Source: Saccoglossus kowalevskii (lineage: Eukaryota > Hemichordata > Enteropneusta > Harrimaniidae). From it: DNA of 33,644 nucleotides. The position numbers and the translations under genes were made by a program. The notes beneath the pieces are model-generated. The model made no database searches, was not told where the DNA came from, and worked only from the letters and a program-made list of their open reading frames with translations. The stretch spans positions 1-33,644 of the forward strand of contig NW_003115166.1 in assembly GCF_000003605.2 (NCBI RefSeq), written 5' to 3'. This document shows, piece by piece, positions 1-12,690 of this stretch; position 1 is the stretch's first letter, and every line of letters begins with the position of its first letter.

Positions 1-870
1 CATGTACTGCACTACACTGCAGTGCAGTTACCGACACTTCAATACATGATACTGTACTTCACTATACGCCAATGCACTTACCTACACTTCAATACATGAT
101 ACAGTACTGCACTACACGGCAGTGCAGTTACCTACACTTCAATACATGATACTGTACTGCACTAAACGGCAGTGCAATAACCTACATTTTATTACATGAT
201 TCTGTACTGCTCTACAAGGCAGTGTATTTTCCCACACTTCAATACTGATACTGTACTGCACTACACGGCAGTGCAGTTGTCTACACTTCAATACATGATA
301 CTGTTCTGCTCTACACGGCAGTGCAGTTACCTACACTTCAATACATGATACTGTGCAGCACGATACGGCAGTGCACTTACCTACACTTCAATACATGATA
401 CTGTACTGCACTATACGGCAGTGGAGTTATCTGCACTTCAATACATGATACTGAGCTGCACTATACGGCAGTGCACTTACCTACACTTCAATACATGATA
501 CTGTACTTCACTATACGGCAATGCACTTACCTACACTTCAATACATGATAATGTACTGCACTACACGGCAGTACAGTTACCTACACTTCAATGCATGATA
601 CTGTGCTGCACTATACGGCAATCCACTTATCTACACTTCAATACATGATACTGTACTGCACTATACGGCAGAACAGTTACCTACACTTCAATACATGATA
701 CTGTGATGCACTATACGGTAATGCACTTATCTACACTACAATACATGATACTGTACTGCACTATACGGCAGAACAGTTACCTACACTTCAATACATGATA
801 CTGTGCTGCACACTTACGACAATGCACTTATCTACACTTCAATACATGATACTGTACTTCACTATACTGC

Positions 871-890
871 AATGCACTTACTTACCTACA
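871..890 (+). repeat. 54-bp monomer with a TTAC duplication
   Basis: CACTTACTTACCTACA replaces the usual CACTTACCTACA, a 4-base tandem duplication. The sister block near 26,370 has the ordinary form, so this insertion is younger than the duplication of the block, or is a sequence error. Confidence 0.7.
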
Positions 891-1248
891 CTTCAATACA
901 TGATACTGTACTGCACTACACGGCAATACAGTTACCTACACTTCAATACATGATACTGTGCTGCACTTTACGGCAATGCACTTATCTACACTTCAATACA
1001 TGATACTGTACTGCACTATACGGCAGTGCACTTACCTACACTTCAATACATGATTCTGTACTGCACTATACGTCAGTGCACTTATCTACACTTCAATACA
1101 TGATACTGTACTGCACTACACGGCAGTGTAGTTACCTACACTTCAATACATGATACTGTGCTGCTCTATACGTCAGTGCACTTATCTACACTTCAATACA
1201 TGATACTGTACTGCACTACATGGCAGTGCAGTTACCTACACTTCAATA

Positions 1249-1283
1249 CATGATACTGTGCTGCACTTACCTATACTTCAATA
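1249..1283 (+). repeat. 35-bp monomer with a 15-bp internal deletion
   Basis: The sequence goes directly from CTGCAC to TTACC, missing the 15 bases that normally lie between two GCAC copies in this type B unit. This fits slippage or recombination between short direct repeats. The identical deletion occurs at 26,689-26,723 and marks the two blocks as descendants of one ancestor. Confidence 0.85.
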
Positions 1284-1333
1284 CACGATACTGTACTGCA
1301 CTACATGGCAGTGCAGTTACCTACACTTCAATA

Positions 1334-1378
1334 CATTATACTGCACAGTACGGCGGAACACTTACCTACACTTCAATG
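1334..1378 (+). repeat. 45-bp monomer (5-bp deletion class)
   Basis: This unit reads ACTGCACAGTACGGC where a normal one has ACTGTACTGCACTATACGGC, losing five bases. The same class recurs at 2,879-2,923, 12,062-12,106, 14,057-14,101, 23,096-23,140 and 28,069-28,113, always followed by CAGAACACTTACC or, here, CGGAACACTTACC. It is a useful landmark for tracing block duplications. Confidence 0.8.
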
Positions 1379-2679
1379 CATGATACTGTGCTGCACTATA
1401 CATCAGTGCACTTATCTGCACTTCAATACATGATACTGTACTGCACTATACATCAGTGCACTTACCTGCACTTCAATACATGATACTGTACTGTACTATA
1501 TGGCAGTGCAGTTACCTACACTTCAATACATGATACTGTGCTGCACTATACATCAGTGCACTTACCTGCACTTCAATACATGATACTGTACTGCACTATA
1601 TGGCAGTGCAGTTACCTACACTTCAATACATGGTACTGTTCTGCTCTACACGGCAGTGCAGTTGTCTACACTTTATTACATGATTCTGTACTGCACTATC
1701 CGGCAGTACATTTACCTACACTTCAATACATGATACTGTGCTGCACTATACGGCAATGCACTTATCTACACTTCAATACATGATACTGTACTGCACTATA
1801 CGGCAGTGCACTTACCTACACTTCAATACATGATAATGCACTGCACTATACGTCATTGCACTTATCTACACTTCAATACATGATACTGTGATGCTTTATA
1901 CGTCAGTGCACTTATCTACACTTCAATACATGATACTGCACTGCACTACACGGCAGTGCAGTTACCTACACTTCAATACATGATACTGTGCTGCACTATA
2001 CGGCAGTGCACTTACCCACACTTCAATACATGATACTGTACTGCACTATACGGCAGTGCAGTTACCTACACTTCAATAAATGATACGGTGCTGCACTATA
2101 CGACAGTGCACTTATCTACACTTCAATACCTGATACTGTACTGCACTACACGGCAGTGCAGTTGTCTACACTTCAATACATGATACTGTTCTGCTCTACA
2201 CGGCAGTGCATTTACCTACACTTCAATACATGATACTGTGCAGCACGATACGGCAGTGCACTTACCTACACTTCAATACATGATACTGTACTGCACTATA
2301 CGGCAGTGCAGTTATCTACACTTCAATACATGATACTGAGCTGCACTATACGGCAGTGCACTTATCTACACTTCAATACATGATACTGTACTGCACTACA
2401 CGGCAGTGCAGTTAACCACAATTCAATACATGATACTGTGCTGCACTATACGGCAGTGCACTTACCTACACTTCAATACATGATTCTGTACTGCACTATA
2501 CGGCAGAACACTTACCTACACTTCAGTACACGATACTGTTCTGCTCTACACGGCAGTGCAGTTACCTACACTTCAATACATGATACTGTGCTGCACTATA
2601 CGGCAGTGCACTTACCTACACTTCAATACATGATACTGTACTGCACTACACGGCAGTGCAGTTGTCTACACTTTATTAC

Positions 2680-3655
2680 TTGATACTGTGCTGCTCTATA
2701 CGTCAGTGCACTTTTCTACACTTCAATACATGATACTGTACTGAACTACATGGCAGTGCAGTTACTTACACTTCAATACATGATACTGTGCTGCACTATA
2801 CGGCAGTGCACTTACCTATACTTCAATACACGATACTTTTCTGCACTATATGGCAGTGCAGTTACCTACACTTCAATACATGTTACTGCACAGTACGGCA
2901 GAACACTTACCTACACTTCAATACATGAAACTGTGCTGCACTATACATCAGTGCACTTACCTGCACTTCAATACATGATACTGAACTGCACTATATGGCA
3001 GTTCAGTTACCTACACTTCAATACATGATACTGTGCTGCACTATACGGCAGAACACTTACCTACACTTCAATACATGGTACTGTTCTGCTCTACACGGCA
3101 GTGCAGTTGTCTACACTTTATTACATGATTCTGTACTGCACTATACGGCAGTACATTTACCTACACTTCAATACATGATACTGTTCTGCTCTACACGGCA
3201 GTGCAGTTACCTACAATTCAATAAATGATACTGTGCTGCACTATACGGCAGTACATTTACCTACACTTCAATACATGATACTGTACTGCACAACACGCCA
3301 GTGTATTTTCCCACACTTCAATACATGATACTGTACTTCACTACACGGCAGTGCAGTTACCGACACTTCAATACATGATACTGTACTTCACTATACGGCA
3401 ATGCACTTACCTCCACTTCAATACATGATACTGTACTGCACAACACAGCAGTGTATTTACCCACACTCCATCACATGTTACTGTACTGCCTTACACTGCA
3501 GTGCAGTTACCGACACTTCAATACATGATACTGTACTTCACTATATGCCAATGCACTTACCTACACTTCAATACATGATACAGTACTGCACTACACGGCA
3601 GTGCAGTTACCTACACTTCAATACATGATACTGTACTGCACTAAACGGCAGTGCA
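2680..3655 (+). repeat. Block beta, copy 1
   Basis: About 970 bp match 22,897-23,872 at a constant offset of 20,217. Shared features in order are a TACATGGCAG unit, the 45-bp monomer, an ACATCAGTGC unit, a CTTTATTACATGATTC unit, CAATTCAATAAATG, and the run CACAACACAGCAGTG, GCCTTACACTGCAG, TATATGCCAATG. Copy 1 carries extra private changes such as CTGAACTACATGG near 2,743 and CTTTTCTACA near 2,712. Confidence 0.8.
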
Positions 3656-4680
3656 CTTATCTACACTTTATTACATGATACTGTACTGCACTATACGGCA
3701 GTGCAGTTACCTACACTTCAATACATGATAATGTGCTGCACTATACGGCAGTGCACTTATCTACACTTCAATACTGATACTGTACTGCACTACACGGCAG
3801 TGCAGTTATCTGCACTTCAATACATGATACTGAGCTGCACTATACGGCAGTGCACTTACTACACTTCAAATACATGATACTGTACTGCACTATACGTCAG
3901 TGCACTTATCTACACTTCAATACATGATACTGTACTTCACTATACGGCAATGCACTTACCTACTCTTCATTACATGATACTGTACTGCACTACACGGCAG
4001 TACAGTTACCTACACTTCAATACATGATACTGTGCTGCACTATACGGCAATGCACTTATCTACACTTCAATACATGATACTCTACTGCACTATACGGCAG
4101 AACAGTTACCTACACTTCAATACATGATACTGTGCTGCACACTTACGACAATGCACTTATCTACAGTTCAATACATGATACTGTGCTGCACTATACGGCA
4201 ATGCACTCATCTACCCTTCAATACATGATACTGTACTGCACTATACGGCAGTGCACTTACCTACACTTCAATACATGATAATGTACTGCACTATACGTCA
4301 TTGCACTTATCTACACTTCAATACATGATACTGTGCTGCTTTATACCTCAGTGCACTTATCTACACTTCAATACATGATACTGCACTGCACTACACGGCA
4401 GTGCAGTTACCTACACTTCAATACATGATACTGTGCTGCACTATACGGCAGTGCACTTACCCACACTTCAATACATGATACTGTACTGCACTATACGGCA
4501 GTGCAGTTACCTACACTTCAATACATGATACTGTGCTGCACTATACGGCAGTGCACTTATCTACACTTCAATACATGATACTGTACTGTACTACACGGCA
4601 GTGCAGTTGTCTACACTTCAATACATGATACTGTTCTGCTCTACACGGCAGTGCAGTTACCTACACTTCAATACATGATA

Positions 4681-5160
4681 GTGTGCAGCACGATACGGCA
4701 GTGCACTTATTACAGTTCAATACATGATACTGTAGTGCATATACGGCAGTGCAGTTATCTGCAGTTCAATACATGATAGTGAGATGCTCTATACGGCAGT
4801 GCACTTACGTACACTTCAATACATGATACTGTACTGCACTATACGTCAGTGCACTTATCTACACTTCAATACATGATACTGTAGTTCACTATACGGCAAT
4901 GCATTTACCTACACTTCAGTACATGATACTGTAGTGCACTACACGGCAGTACAGTTACTTACACTTCAATGCATGATATTGTGCTGCACTATACGGCAAT
5001 GCACTTATCTACACTTCAATACATGATACTGTAATGAACTATACGGCAGTGCACTTATTTACAATTCAATACATGATAATGTACTGCAATATAGGTCATT
5101 GCAGTTATCTACAGTTCAATACATGATTCTGTGCTGCTATACACGGCAGTGCAGTTACTT
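4681..5160 (+). repeat. Sister block with C-targeted substitutions
   Basis: This segment aligns to 5,179-5,630 at an offset of 500 (498 at its left end because of two single-base deletions near 4,711 and 4,739). Shared rare variants GATATTGTGC and GTAATGAACT show common origin. Against the sister it carries eleven C-to-G changes (4,681, 4,715, 4,735, 4,764, 4,779, 4,809, 4,884, 4,934, 5,094, 5,104, 5,114), nine of them in ACT context, plus several C-to-T or C-to-A changes. I saw no G-to-C change. It may be real damage or a low-quality patch. Confidence 0.75.
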
Positions 5161-5178
5161 ACATTTCAATACATGATA

Positions 5179-5630
5179 CTGTTCAGCACGATACGGCAGT
5201 GCACTTACCTACACTTCAATACATGATATTGTACTGCACTATACGGCAGTGCAGTTATCTGCACTTCAATACATGATACTGAGCTGCACTATACGGCAGT
5301 GCACTTACCTACACTTCAATACATGATACTGTACTGCACTATACGTCAGTGCACTTATCTACACTTCAATACATGATACTGTACTTCACTATACGGCAAT
5401 GCACTTACCTACACTTCAGTACATGATACTGTACTGCACTACACGGCAGTACAGTTACCTACACTTCAATGCATGATATTGTGCTGCACTATACGGCAAT
5501 GCACTTATCTACACTTCAATACATGATACTGTAATGAACTATACGGCAGTGCACTTATCTACACTTCAATACATGATAATGTACTGCACTATACGTCATT
5601 GCACTTATCTACACTTCAATACATGATACT
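5179..5630 (+). repeat. Sister block without the C-targeted changes
   Basis: This is the clean partner of 4,681-5,130 at an offset of 500, ten monomers. Its first part also matches the block beginning near 5,878 at an offset of 699, fourteen monomers less one base because of the 49-bp unit near 5,770. So the region 4.7-6.3 kb is a nested local amplification of a CTGAGCTGC-bearing block. Confidence 0.75.
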
Positions 5631-6470
5631 GTGCTGCTTTATACGTCAGTGCACTTATCTGCACTTCAATACATGATACTGCACTGCACTACACGGCAGT
5701 GCAGTTACCTACACTTCAATACATGATACTGTGCTGCACTATACGGCAGTGCACTTATCTACACTTCAATACTGATACTGTACTGCACTACACGGCAGTG
5801 CAGTTGTCTACACTTCAATACATGATACTGTTCTGCTCTACACGGCAGTGCAGTTACCTACACTTCAATACATGATACTGTGCAGCACGATACGGCAGTG
5901 CACTTACCTACACTTCAATACATGATACTGTACTGCACTATACGGCAGTGCAGTTATCTGCACTTCAATACATGATACTGAGCTGCACTATACGGCAGTG
6001 CACTTACCTACACTTCAATACATGATACTGTACTGCACTATACGTCAGTGCACTTATCTACACTTCAATACATGATACTGTACTTCACTATACGGCAATG
6101 CACTTACCTACACTTCAGTACATGATACTGTACTGCACTACACGGCAGTACAGTTACCTACACTTCAATGCATGATATTGTGCTGCACTATACGGCAATG
6201 CACTTATCTACACTTCAATACATGATACTGTACTGCACAATACGGCAGAACAGTTACCTACACTTCAATACATGATACTGTACTTCACTATACGACAATG
6301 CACTTACCTACACTTCAATACATGATACTGTACTGCACTACACGGCAGTACAGTTACCTACACTTCAATACATGATACTGTGCTGCACTATACGGCAATG
6401 CACTTATCTACACTTCAATACATGATACTGTACTGCACTATACGGCAGTGCACTTACCTACACTTCAATA

Positions 6471-7960
6471 CATGATTGTACTGCACTATACGTCAGTGCA
6501 CTTATCTACACTTCAATACATGATACTGTACTGCACTACACGGCAGTGTAGTTACCTACACTTCAATACATGATGCTGTGCTGCTCTATACGTCAGTGCA
6601 CTTATCTACACTTCAATACATGATACTGTACTGCACTACATGGCAGTGCAGTTACCTACACTTCAATACATTATACTGTGCTGCACTATACGGCAGTGCA
6701 CTTACCTATACTTCAATACACGATACTGTACTGCACTATATGGCAGTGCAGTTACCTACACTTCAATACATGTTACTGTACTGCACTATATGGCAGTGCA
6801 GTTACCTACACTTCAATACATGATACTATGCTGCACTATACGGCAGAACACTTACCTACACTTCAATACATGGTACTGTTCTGTTCTACACGGCAGTGCA
6901 GTTGTCTACACTTTATTACATGATTCTGTACTGCACTATACGGCAGAACAGTTACCTACACTTCAATACATGATACTGTACTGCACTACACGGCAGTACA
7001 GTTACCTACACTTCAATACATGATACTGTGCTGCACTATACGGCAATGCACTTATCTACACTTCAATACATGATACTGTACTGCACTATACGGCAGTGCA
7101 CTTATCTACACTTCAATACTGATACTGTACTGCACTACACGGCAGTGCAGTTGTCTACACTTCAATACATGATACTGTTCTGCTCTACACGGCAGTGCAG
7201 TTACCTACACTTCAATACATGATACTGTGCTGCACGATACGGCAGTGCACTTACCTACACTTCAATACATGATAATGTACTGCACCATACGGCAGTGCAG
7301 TTATCTGCACTTCAATACATGATACTGAGCTGTACTATACGGCAGTGCACTTACCTACACTTATATACATGATACTGTACTGCACTATACGTCAGTGCAC
7401 TTATCTACACTTCAATACATGATACTGTACTTCACTATACGGCAATGCACTTACCTACACTTCAGTACATGATACTGTACAGCACTACACGGCAGTACAG
7501 TTACCTACACTTCAATGCATGATACTGTGCTGGACTATACGGCAATGCACTTATCTACACTTCAATACATGATACTGTACTGCACTATACGGCAGAACAG
7601 TTACCTACACATCAATACATGATACTGTGCTGCACACTTACGGCAATGCACTTATCTACACTTCAATACATGATACTGTACTTCACTATACGACAATGCA
7701 CTTACCTACACTTTAATACATGATACTGTACTGCACTACACGGCAGTACAGTTACCTACACTTCAATACATGATACTGTGCTGCACTATACGGCAATGCA
7801 CTTATCTACACTTCAATACATGATACTGTACTGCACTATACGGCAGTGCACTTACCTACACTTCAATACATGATTGTACTGCACTATACGTCAGTGCACT
7901 TATCTACACTTCAATACATGATACTGTACTGCACTACACGGCAGTGTAGTTACCTACACT
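6471..7960 (+). repeat. Block gamma, copy 1
   Basis: It starts at the 48-bp CATGATTGTAC unit and matches 30,263-31,855, with the offset rising from 23,792 to 23,893 across one 101-bp (two-monomer) indel. Shared private forms include CATGATGCTGTGC, CATTATACTGTGC, CATGGTACTGTTC, GAGCTGTACT, CTTATATACATG, GTACAGCACT and GCTGGACTAT. Confidence 0.8.
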
Positions 7961-8021
7961 TCAATACATGATACTATGCTGCTCTATACGTCAGTGCACT
8001 TATCTACACTTCAATACATGA

Positions 8022-9069
8022 TACTGTACTGCACTACATGGCAGTGCAGTTACCTACACTTCAATACATGATACTGTGCTGCACTATACGGCAGTGCACT
8101 TACCTATACTTCAATACACGACACTGTACTGCACTATATGGCAGTGCAGTTACCTACACTTCAATACATGTTACTGTACTGCACTATATGGCAGTGCAGT
8201 TACCTCCACTTCAATACATGATACTGTACTGCACAACACAGCAGTGTATTTACCCACACTCCATCACATGTTACTGTACTGCCTTACACTGCAGTGCAGT
8301 TACCGACACTTCAATACATGATACTGTACTTCACTATATGCCAATGCACTTACCTACACTTCAATACATGATACAGTACTGCACTACACGGCAGTGCAGT
8401 TACCTACACTTCAATACATGATACTGTACTGCACTAAACGGCAGTGCACTTACCTACACTTTATTACTTGATTCTGTACTGCTCTACAAGGCAGTGTATT
8501 TTCCCACACTTCAATACTGATACTGTACTGCACTACACGGCAGTGCAGTTGTCTACAGTTCAATACATGATACTGTACTGCACTACACGGCAGTACAGTT
8601 ACCTACACTTCAATACATGATACTGTGCTGCACTATACGGCAATGCACTTATCTACACTTCAATACATGATACTGTAATGCACTATACGGCAGTGCACTT
8701 ACCTACACTTCAATACATGATAATGTACTGCACTATACGTCATTGCACTTATCTACACTTCAATACATGATACTGTGCTGCTTTATACGTCAGTGCACTT
8801 ATCTACACTTCAATACATGATACTGCACTGCACTAAACGGCAGTGCAGTTAACTACACTTCAATACATGATACTGTGCTGCACTATACGGCAGTGCACTT
8901 ACCCACACTTCAATACATGATACTGTACTGCACTATACGGCAGTGCAGTTACTTACACTTCAATACATGATACTGTGCTGCACTATACGGCAGTGCACTT
9001 ATCTACACTTCAATACTTATACTGTACTGCACTACACGGCAGTGCAGTTGTCTACACTTCAATACATGA
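8022..9069 (+). repeat. 1,048-bp tandem duplication, first unit
   Basis: This 21-monomer unit is followed directly by a second copy at 9,070-10,118 (G at 8,041 corresponds to G at 9,089). Shared forms include CACGACACTG, the CACAACACAGCAGTG run, CTTTATTACTTG and the CAATACTTATACTG 49-bp unit. At about 9,069 the sequence jumps back to the unit start (TACATGGCAG) where the second copy continues into GTTCTGCTCTACACGG. Confidence 0.85.
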
Positions 9070-10118
9070 TACTGTACTGCACTACATGGCAGTGCAGTTA
9101 CCTACACTTCAATACATGATACTGTGCTGCACTATACGGCAGTGCACTTACCTATACTTCAATACACGACACTGTACTGCACTATATGGCAGTGCAGTTA
9201 CCTACACTTCAATACATGTTACTGTACTGCACTATATGGCAGTGCAGTTACCTCCACTTCAATACATGATACTGTACTGCACAACACAGCAGTGTATTTA
9301 CCCACACTCCATCACATGTTACTGTACTGCCTTACACTGCAGTGCAGTTACCGACACTTCAATACATGATACTGTACTTCACTATATGCCAATGCACTTA
9401 CCTACACTTCAATACATGATACAGTACTGCACTACACGGCAGTGCAGTTACCTACACTTCAATACATGATACTGTACTGCACTAAACGGCAGTGCACTTA
9501 CCTACACTTTATTACTTGATTCTGTACTGCTCTACAAGGCAGTGTATTTTCCCACACTTCAATACTGATACTGTACTGCACTACACGGCAGTGCAGTTGT
9601 CTACACTTCAATACATGATACTGTACTGCACTACACGGCAGTACAGTTACCTACACTTCAATACATGATACTGTGCTGCACTATACGGCAATGCACTTAT
9701 CTACACTTCAATACATGATACTGTAATGCACTATACGGCAGTGCACTTACCTACACTTCAATACATGATAATGTACTGCACTATACGTCATTGCACTTAT
9801 CTACACTTCAAATACATGATACTGTGCTGCTTTATACGTCAGTGCACTTATCTACACTTCAATACATGATACTGCACTGCACTAAACGGCAGTGCAGTTA
9901 ACTACACTTCAATACATGATACTGTGCTGCACTATACGGCAGTGCACTTACCCACACTTCAATACATGATACTGTACTGCACTATACGGCAGTGCAGTTA
10001 CTTACACTTCAATACATGATACTGTGCTGCACTATACGGCAGTGCACTTATCTACACTTCAATACTTATACTGTACTGCACTACACGGCAGTGCAGTTGT
10101 CTACACTTCAATACATGA
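9070..10118 (+). repeat. 1,048-bp tandem duplication, second unit
   Basis: Nearly identical to 8,022-9,069, with one added A near 9,810 (TTCAAATACATG) that makes it 1,049 bp. The duplication doubles a run in which the stop-bearing TGA is changed, giving the longest open frame in the window, 8,975-9,469; that frame crosses the duplication junction and is not evidence of a gene. Confidence 0.85.
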
Positions 10119-10567
10119 TACTGTTCTGCTCTACACGGCAGTGCAGTTACCAACACTTCAATACATGATATTGTGCAGCACGATACGGCAGTGCACTTAC
10201 CTACACTTCAATACATGATACTGTACTGCACTATACGGCAGTGCAGTTATCTGCACTTCAATACTTGATACTGAGCTGCACTATACGGCAGTGCACTTAC
10301 CTACACTTCAATACATGATGCTGTACTGCACTATACGTCAGTGCACTTATCTACACTTCAATACATGATACTGTACTTCACTATACGGCAATGCACTTAC
10401 CTACACTTCAGTACATGATACTGTACTGCACTACACGGCAGTACAGTTACCTACACTTCAATGCATGATACTGTGCTGCACTATACGGCAATGCACTTAT
10501 CTACACTTCAATACATGATACTGTACTGCACTATACGGCAGAACAGTTACCTACACTTCAATACATG

Positions 10568-10618
10568 ATACTGTGCTGCACACTTACGACAATGCACTTA
10601 TCTACCCTTCAATACATG
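10568..10618 (+). repeat. 51-bp monomer class (CACACTTACG), example
   Basis: A unit reading GCTGCACACTTACGACAATG, one base longer than the normal GCTGCACTATACGGCAATG. It recurs about eighteen times, for example near 800, 4,139, 7,632, 15,560, 16,860, 17,610, 19,215, 21,862, 24,955, 26,307, 30,776 and 32,924, always after a CAGAACAG unit. The class sits between the CTGAG unit and the 48-bp unit of the eleven-monomer module. Confidence 0.75.
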
Positions 10619-10814
10619 ATACTGTACTTCACTATACGACAATGCACTTACCTACACTTCAATACATGATACTGTACTGCACTACACGGCAGTACAGTTA
10701 CCTACACTTCAATACATGATACTGTGCTGCACTATACGGCAATGCACTTATCTACACTTCAATACATGATACTGTACTGCACTATACGGCAGTGCACTTA
10801 CCTACACTTCAATA

Positions 10815-10862
10815 CATGATTGTACTGCACTATACGTCAGTGCACTTATCTACACTTCAATA
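10815..10862 (+). repeat. 48-bp monomer class (CATGATTGTAC), example
   Basis: Loss of two bases from CATGATACTGTAC gives CATGATTGTAC. The class occurs at about 6,471, 7,869, 10,815, 17,101, 18,200, 20,298, 22,097, 25,190, 30,263 and 31,762, and with CAATAAATGATTG at 19,449 and 33,160. It is followed nearly always by a GTGTAGTTACC unit and then a GCTCTATACGTCAG unit, and usually sits eleven monomers (about 551 bp) after a CTGAG unit, so it belongs to a conserved higher-order module. Confidence 0.85.
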
Positions 10863-11931
10863 CATGATACTGTACTGCACTACACGGCAGTGTAGTTACC
10901 TACACTTCAATACATGATACTATGCTGCTCTATACGTCAGTGCACTTATCTACACTTCAATACATGATACTGTACTGCACTACATGGCAGTGCAGTTACC
11001 TACACTTCAATACATGATACTGTGCTGCACTATACGGCAGTGCACTTACCTATACTTCAATACACGACACTGTACTGCACTATATGGCAGTGCAGTTACC
11101 TACACTTCAATACATGTTACTGTACTGCACTATATGGCAGTGCAGTTACCTACACTTCAATACATGATACTATGCTGCACTATACGGCAGAACACTTACC
11201 TACACTTCAATACATGGTACTGTTCTGCTCTACACGGCAGTGCAGTTGTCTACACTTTATTACATGATTCTGTACTGCACTATACGGCAGTACATTTACC
11301 TACACTTCAATACATGATACTGTTCTGCTCTACACGGCAGTGCAGTTACCTACAATTCAATAAATGATACTGTGCTGCACTATACAGCAGTACATTTACC
11401 TACACTTCAATACATGATACTGTACTGCACAACACGCCAGTGTATTTTTCCACACTTCAATACATGATACTGTACTTCACTACACGGCAGTGCAGTTACC
11501 GACACTTCAATACATGATACTGTACTTCACTATACGGCAATGCACTTACCTCCCCTTCAATACATGATACTGAACTGCACAACATAGCAGTGTATTTACC
11601 CACACTCCATCACATGTTACTGTACTGCCTTACACTGCAGTGCAGTTACCGACACTTCAATACATGATACTGTACTTCACTATATGCCAATGCCCTTACC
11701 TACACTTCAATACATGATACAGTACTGCACTACAGGGCAGTGCAGTTACCTACACTTCAATACATGATACTGTACTGCACTAAACGGCAGTGCACTTACC
11801 TACACTTTATTACATGATTCTGTACTGCTCTACAAGGCAGTGTATTTTCCCACACTTCAATACTGATACAGTACTGCACTACACGGCAGTGCAGTTGTCT
11901 ACACTTCAATACATGATACTGTTCTGCTCTA

Positions 11932-12690
11932 CACGGCAGTGCAGTTACCTACACTTCAATACATGATACTGTGCAGCACTATACGGCAGTGCACTTACCT
12001 ATACTTCAATACACAATACTGTACTGCACTATATAACAGTGCAGTTACCTACACTTCAATACATGTTACTGCACAGTACGGCAGAACACTTACCTACACT
12101 TCAATACATGATACTGTGCTGCACTATACATCAGTGCACTTACCTGCACTTCAATACATGATAATGTACTGCACTATATGGCAGTGCAATTGTCTACACT
12201 TCAATACATGATACTGTACTGCACTATACGGCAGTACATTTACCTACACTTCAATACATGATACTGTTCTGCTCTACACGGCAGTGCAGTTACCTACAAT
12301 TCAATAAATGATACTGTGCTGCACTATACGGCAGTATCTTTACCTACACTTCAATACATGATACTGTACTGCACAACACGCCAGTGTATTTTCCCACACT
12401 TCAATACATGATACTGTACTTCACTACACGGCAGTGCAGTTACCGACTCTTCAATACATGATACTGTACTTCACTATACGGCAATGCACTTACCTCCACT
12501 TCAATACATGATACTGTACTGCAAAACACAGCAGTGTATTTACCCACACTCCATCACATGTTACTGTACTGCCTTACACTGCTGTGCAGTTACCGACACT
12601 TCAATACATGATACTGTACTTCACTATACGCCAATGCACTTACCTACACTTCAATACATGATACTGTACTGCACTACACGGCAGTGCAGT
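11932..12690 (+). repeat. Duplicated block at offset 1,995, left copy
   Basis: About 759 bp match 13,927-14,685. Both carry CACAATACTG, CTATATAACAGTG, a 45-bp monomer, GATAATGTACTGC, GCAATTGTC and GTATCTTTACC. Roughly half a dozen differences separate them, for example CAAAACACAGC near 12,523 and GACTCTTC near 12,446. The spacing equals 39 full monomers plus one 45-bp monomer. Confidence 0.8.

Larger units (their letters stand above)
390..1310 (+). repeat. Duplicated block, left copy (partner 25,990-26,750)
   Basis: This block shares rare variants in the same order with 25,990-26,750: CTGAGCTGC, GGTAATGCAC, CTACACTACAATAC, the 51-bp CACACTTACG monomer, TATACTGCAATG and the 35-bp monomer at 1,249-1,283. 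The partner is shorter by one monomer plus a 4-base duplication: the offset changes from 25,494 near base 720 to 25,440 near base 1,261. Confidence 0.75.
9251..10960 (+). repeat. 1.7-kb duplicated block, left copy (partner 23,627-25,335)
   Basis: Landmarks fall 14,375-14,376 bases before their partners: CTCCACTTC (9,251), the CAATACTTATACTG unit, GTTACCAACACTTC, CATGATGCTGTACTGC, the CATGATTGTAC unit (10,815 against 25,190) and GATACTATGCTGC. The match ends near 10,960, where this copy enters a TACATGGCAG unit and the partner enters a CGTCATTGC unit. Confidence 0.8.

Noticed and set aside
1081-1110. CRE-like half-site CGTCA in TATACGTCAGTGC units
   Set aside because: Only a half-site, produced by a common variant of the loop sequence (ACGGCAG to ACGTCAG). 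There is no promoter context.
1150-1180. Resemblance of TCAGTGCACT to the 5-prime end of miR-148/152 microRNAs
   Set aside because: A ten-base match to a low-complexity palindromic word is easily met by chance, and no microRNA precursor fold or vertebrate host is established.
3801-3880. Single-base slips such as CTTACTACACTTCAAATAC as possible regulatory or functional variants
   Set aside because: Isolated one-base losses or gains next to short base runs are more simply explained by drift or read error.
8975-9469. Open reading frame of 164 codons, the longest in the window
   Set aside because: It is built only of satellite monomers read in shifting frames, crosses a recent tandem-duplication junction and exists because the TGA is lost in some units. 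The same applies to every other frame of 64-144 codons; none shows a conserved domain or coding-type substitution pattern.
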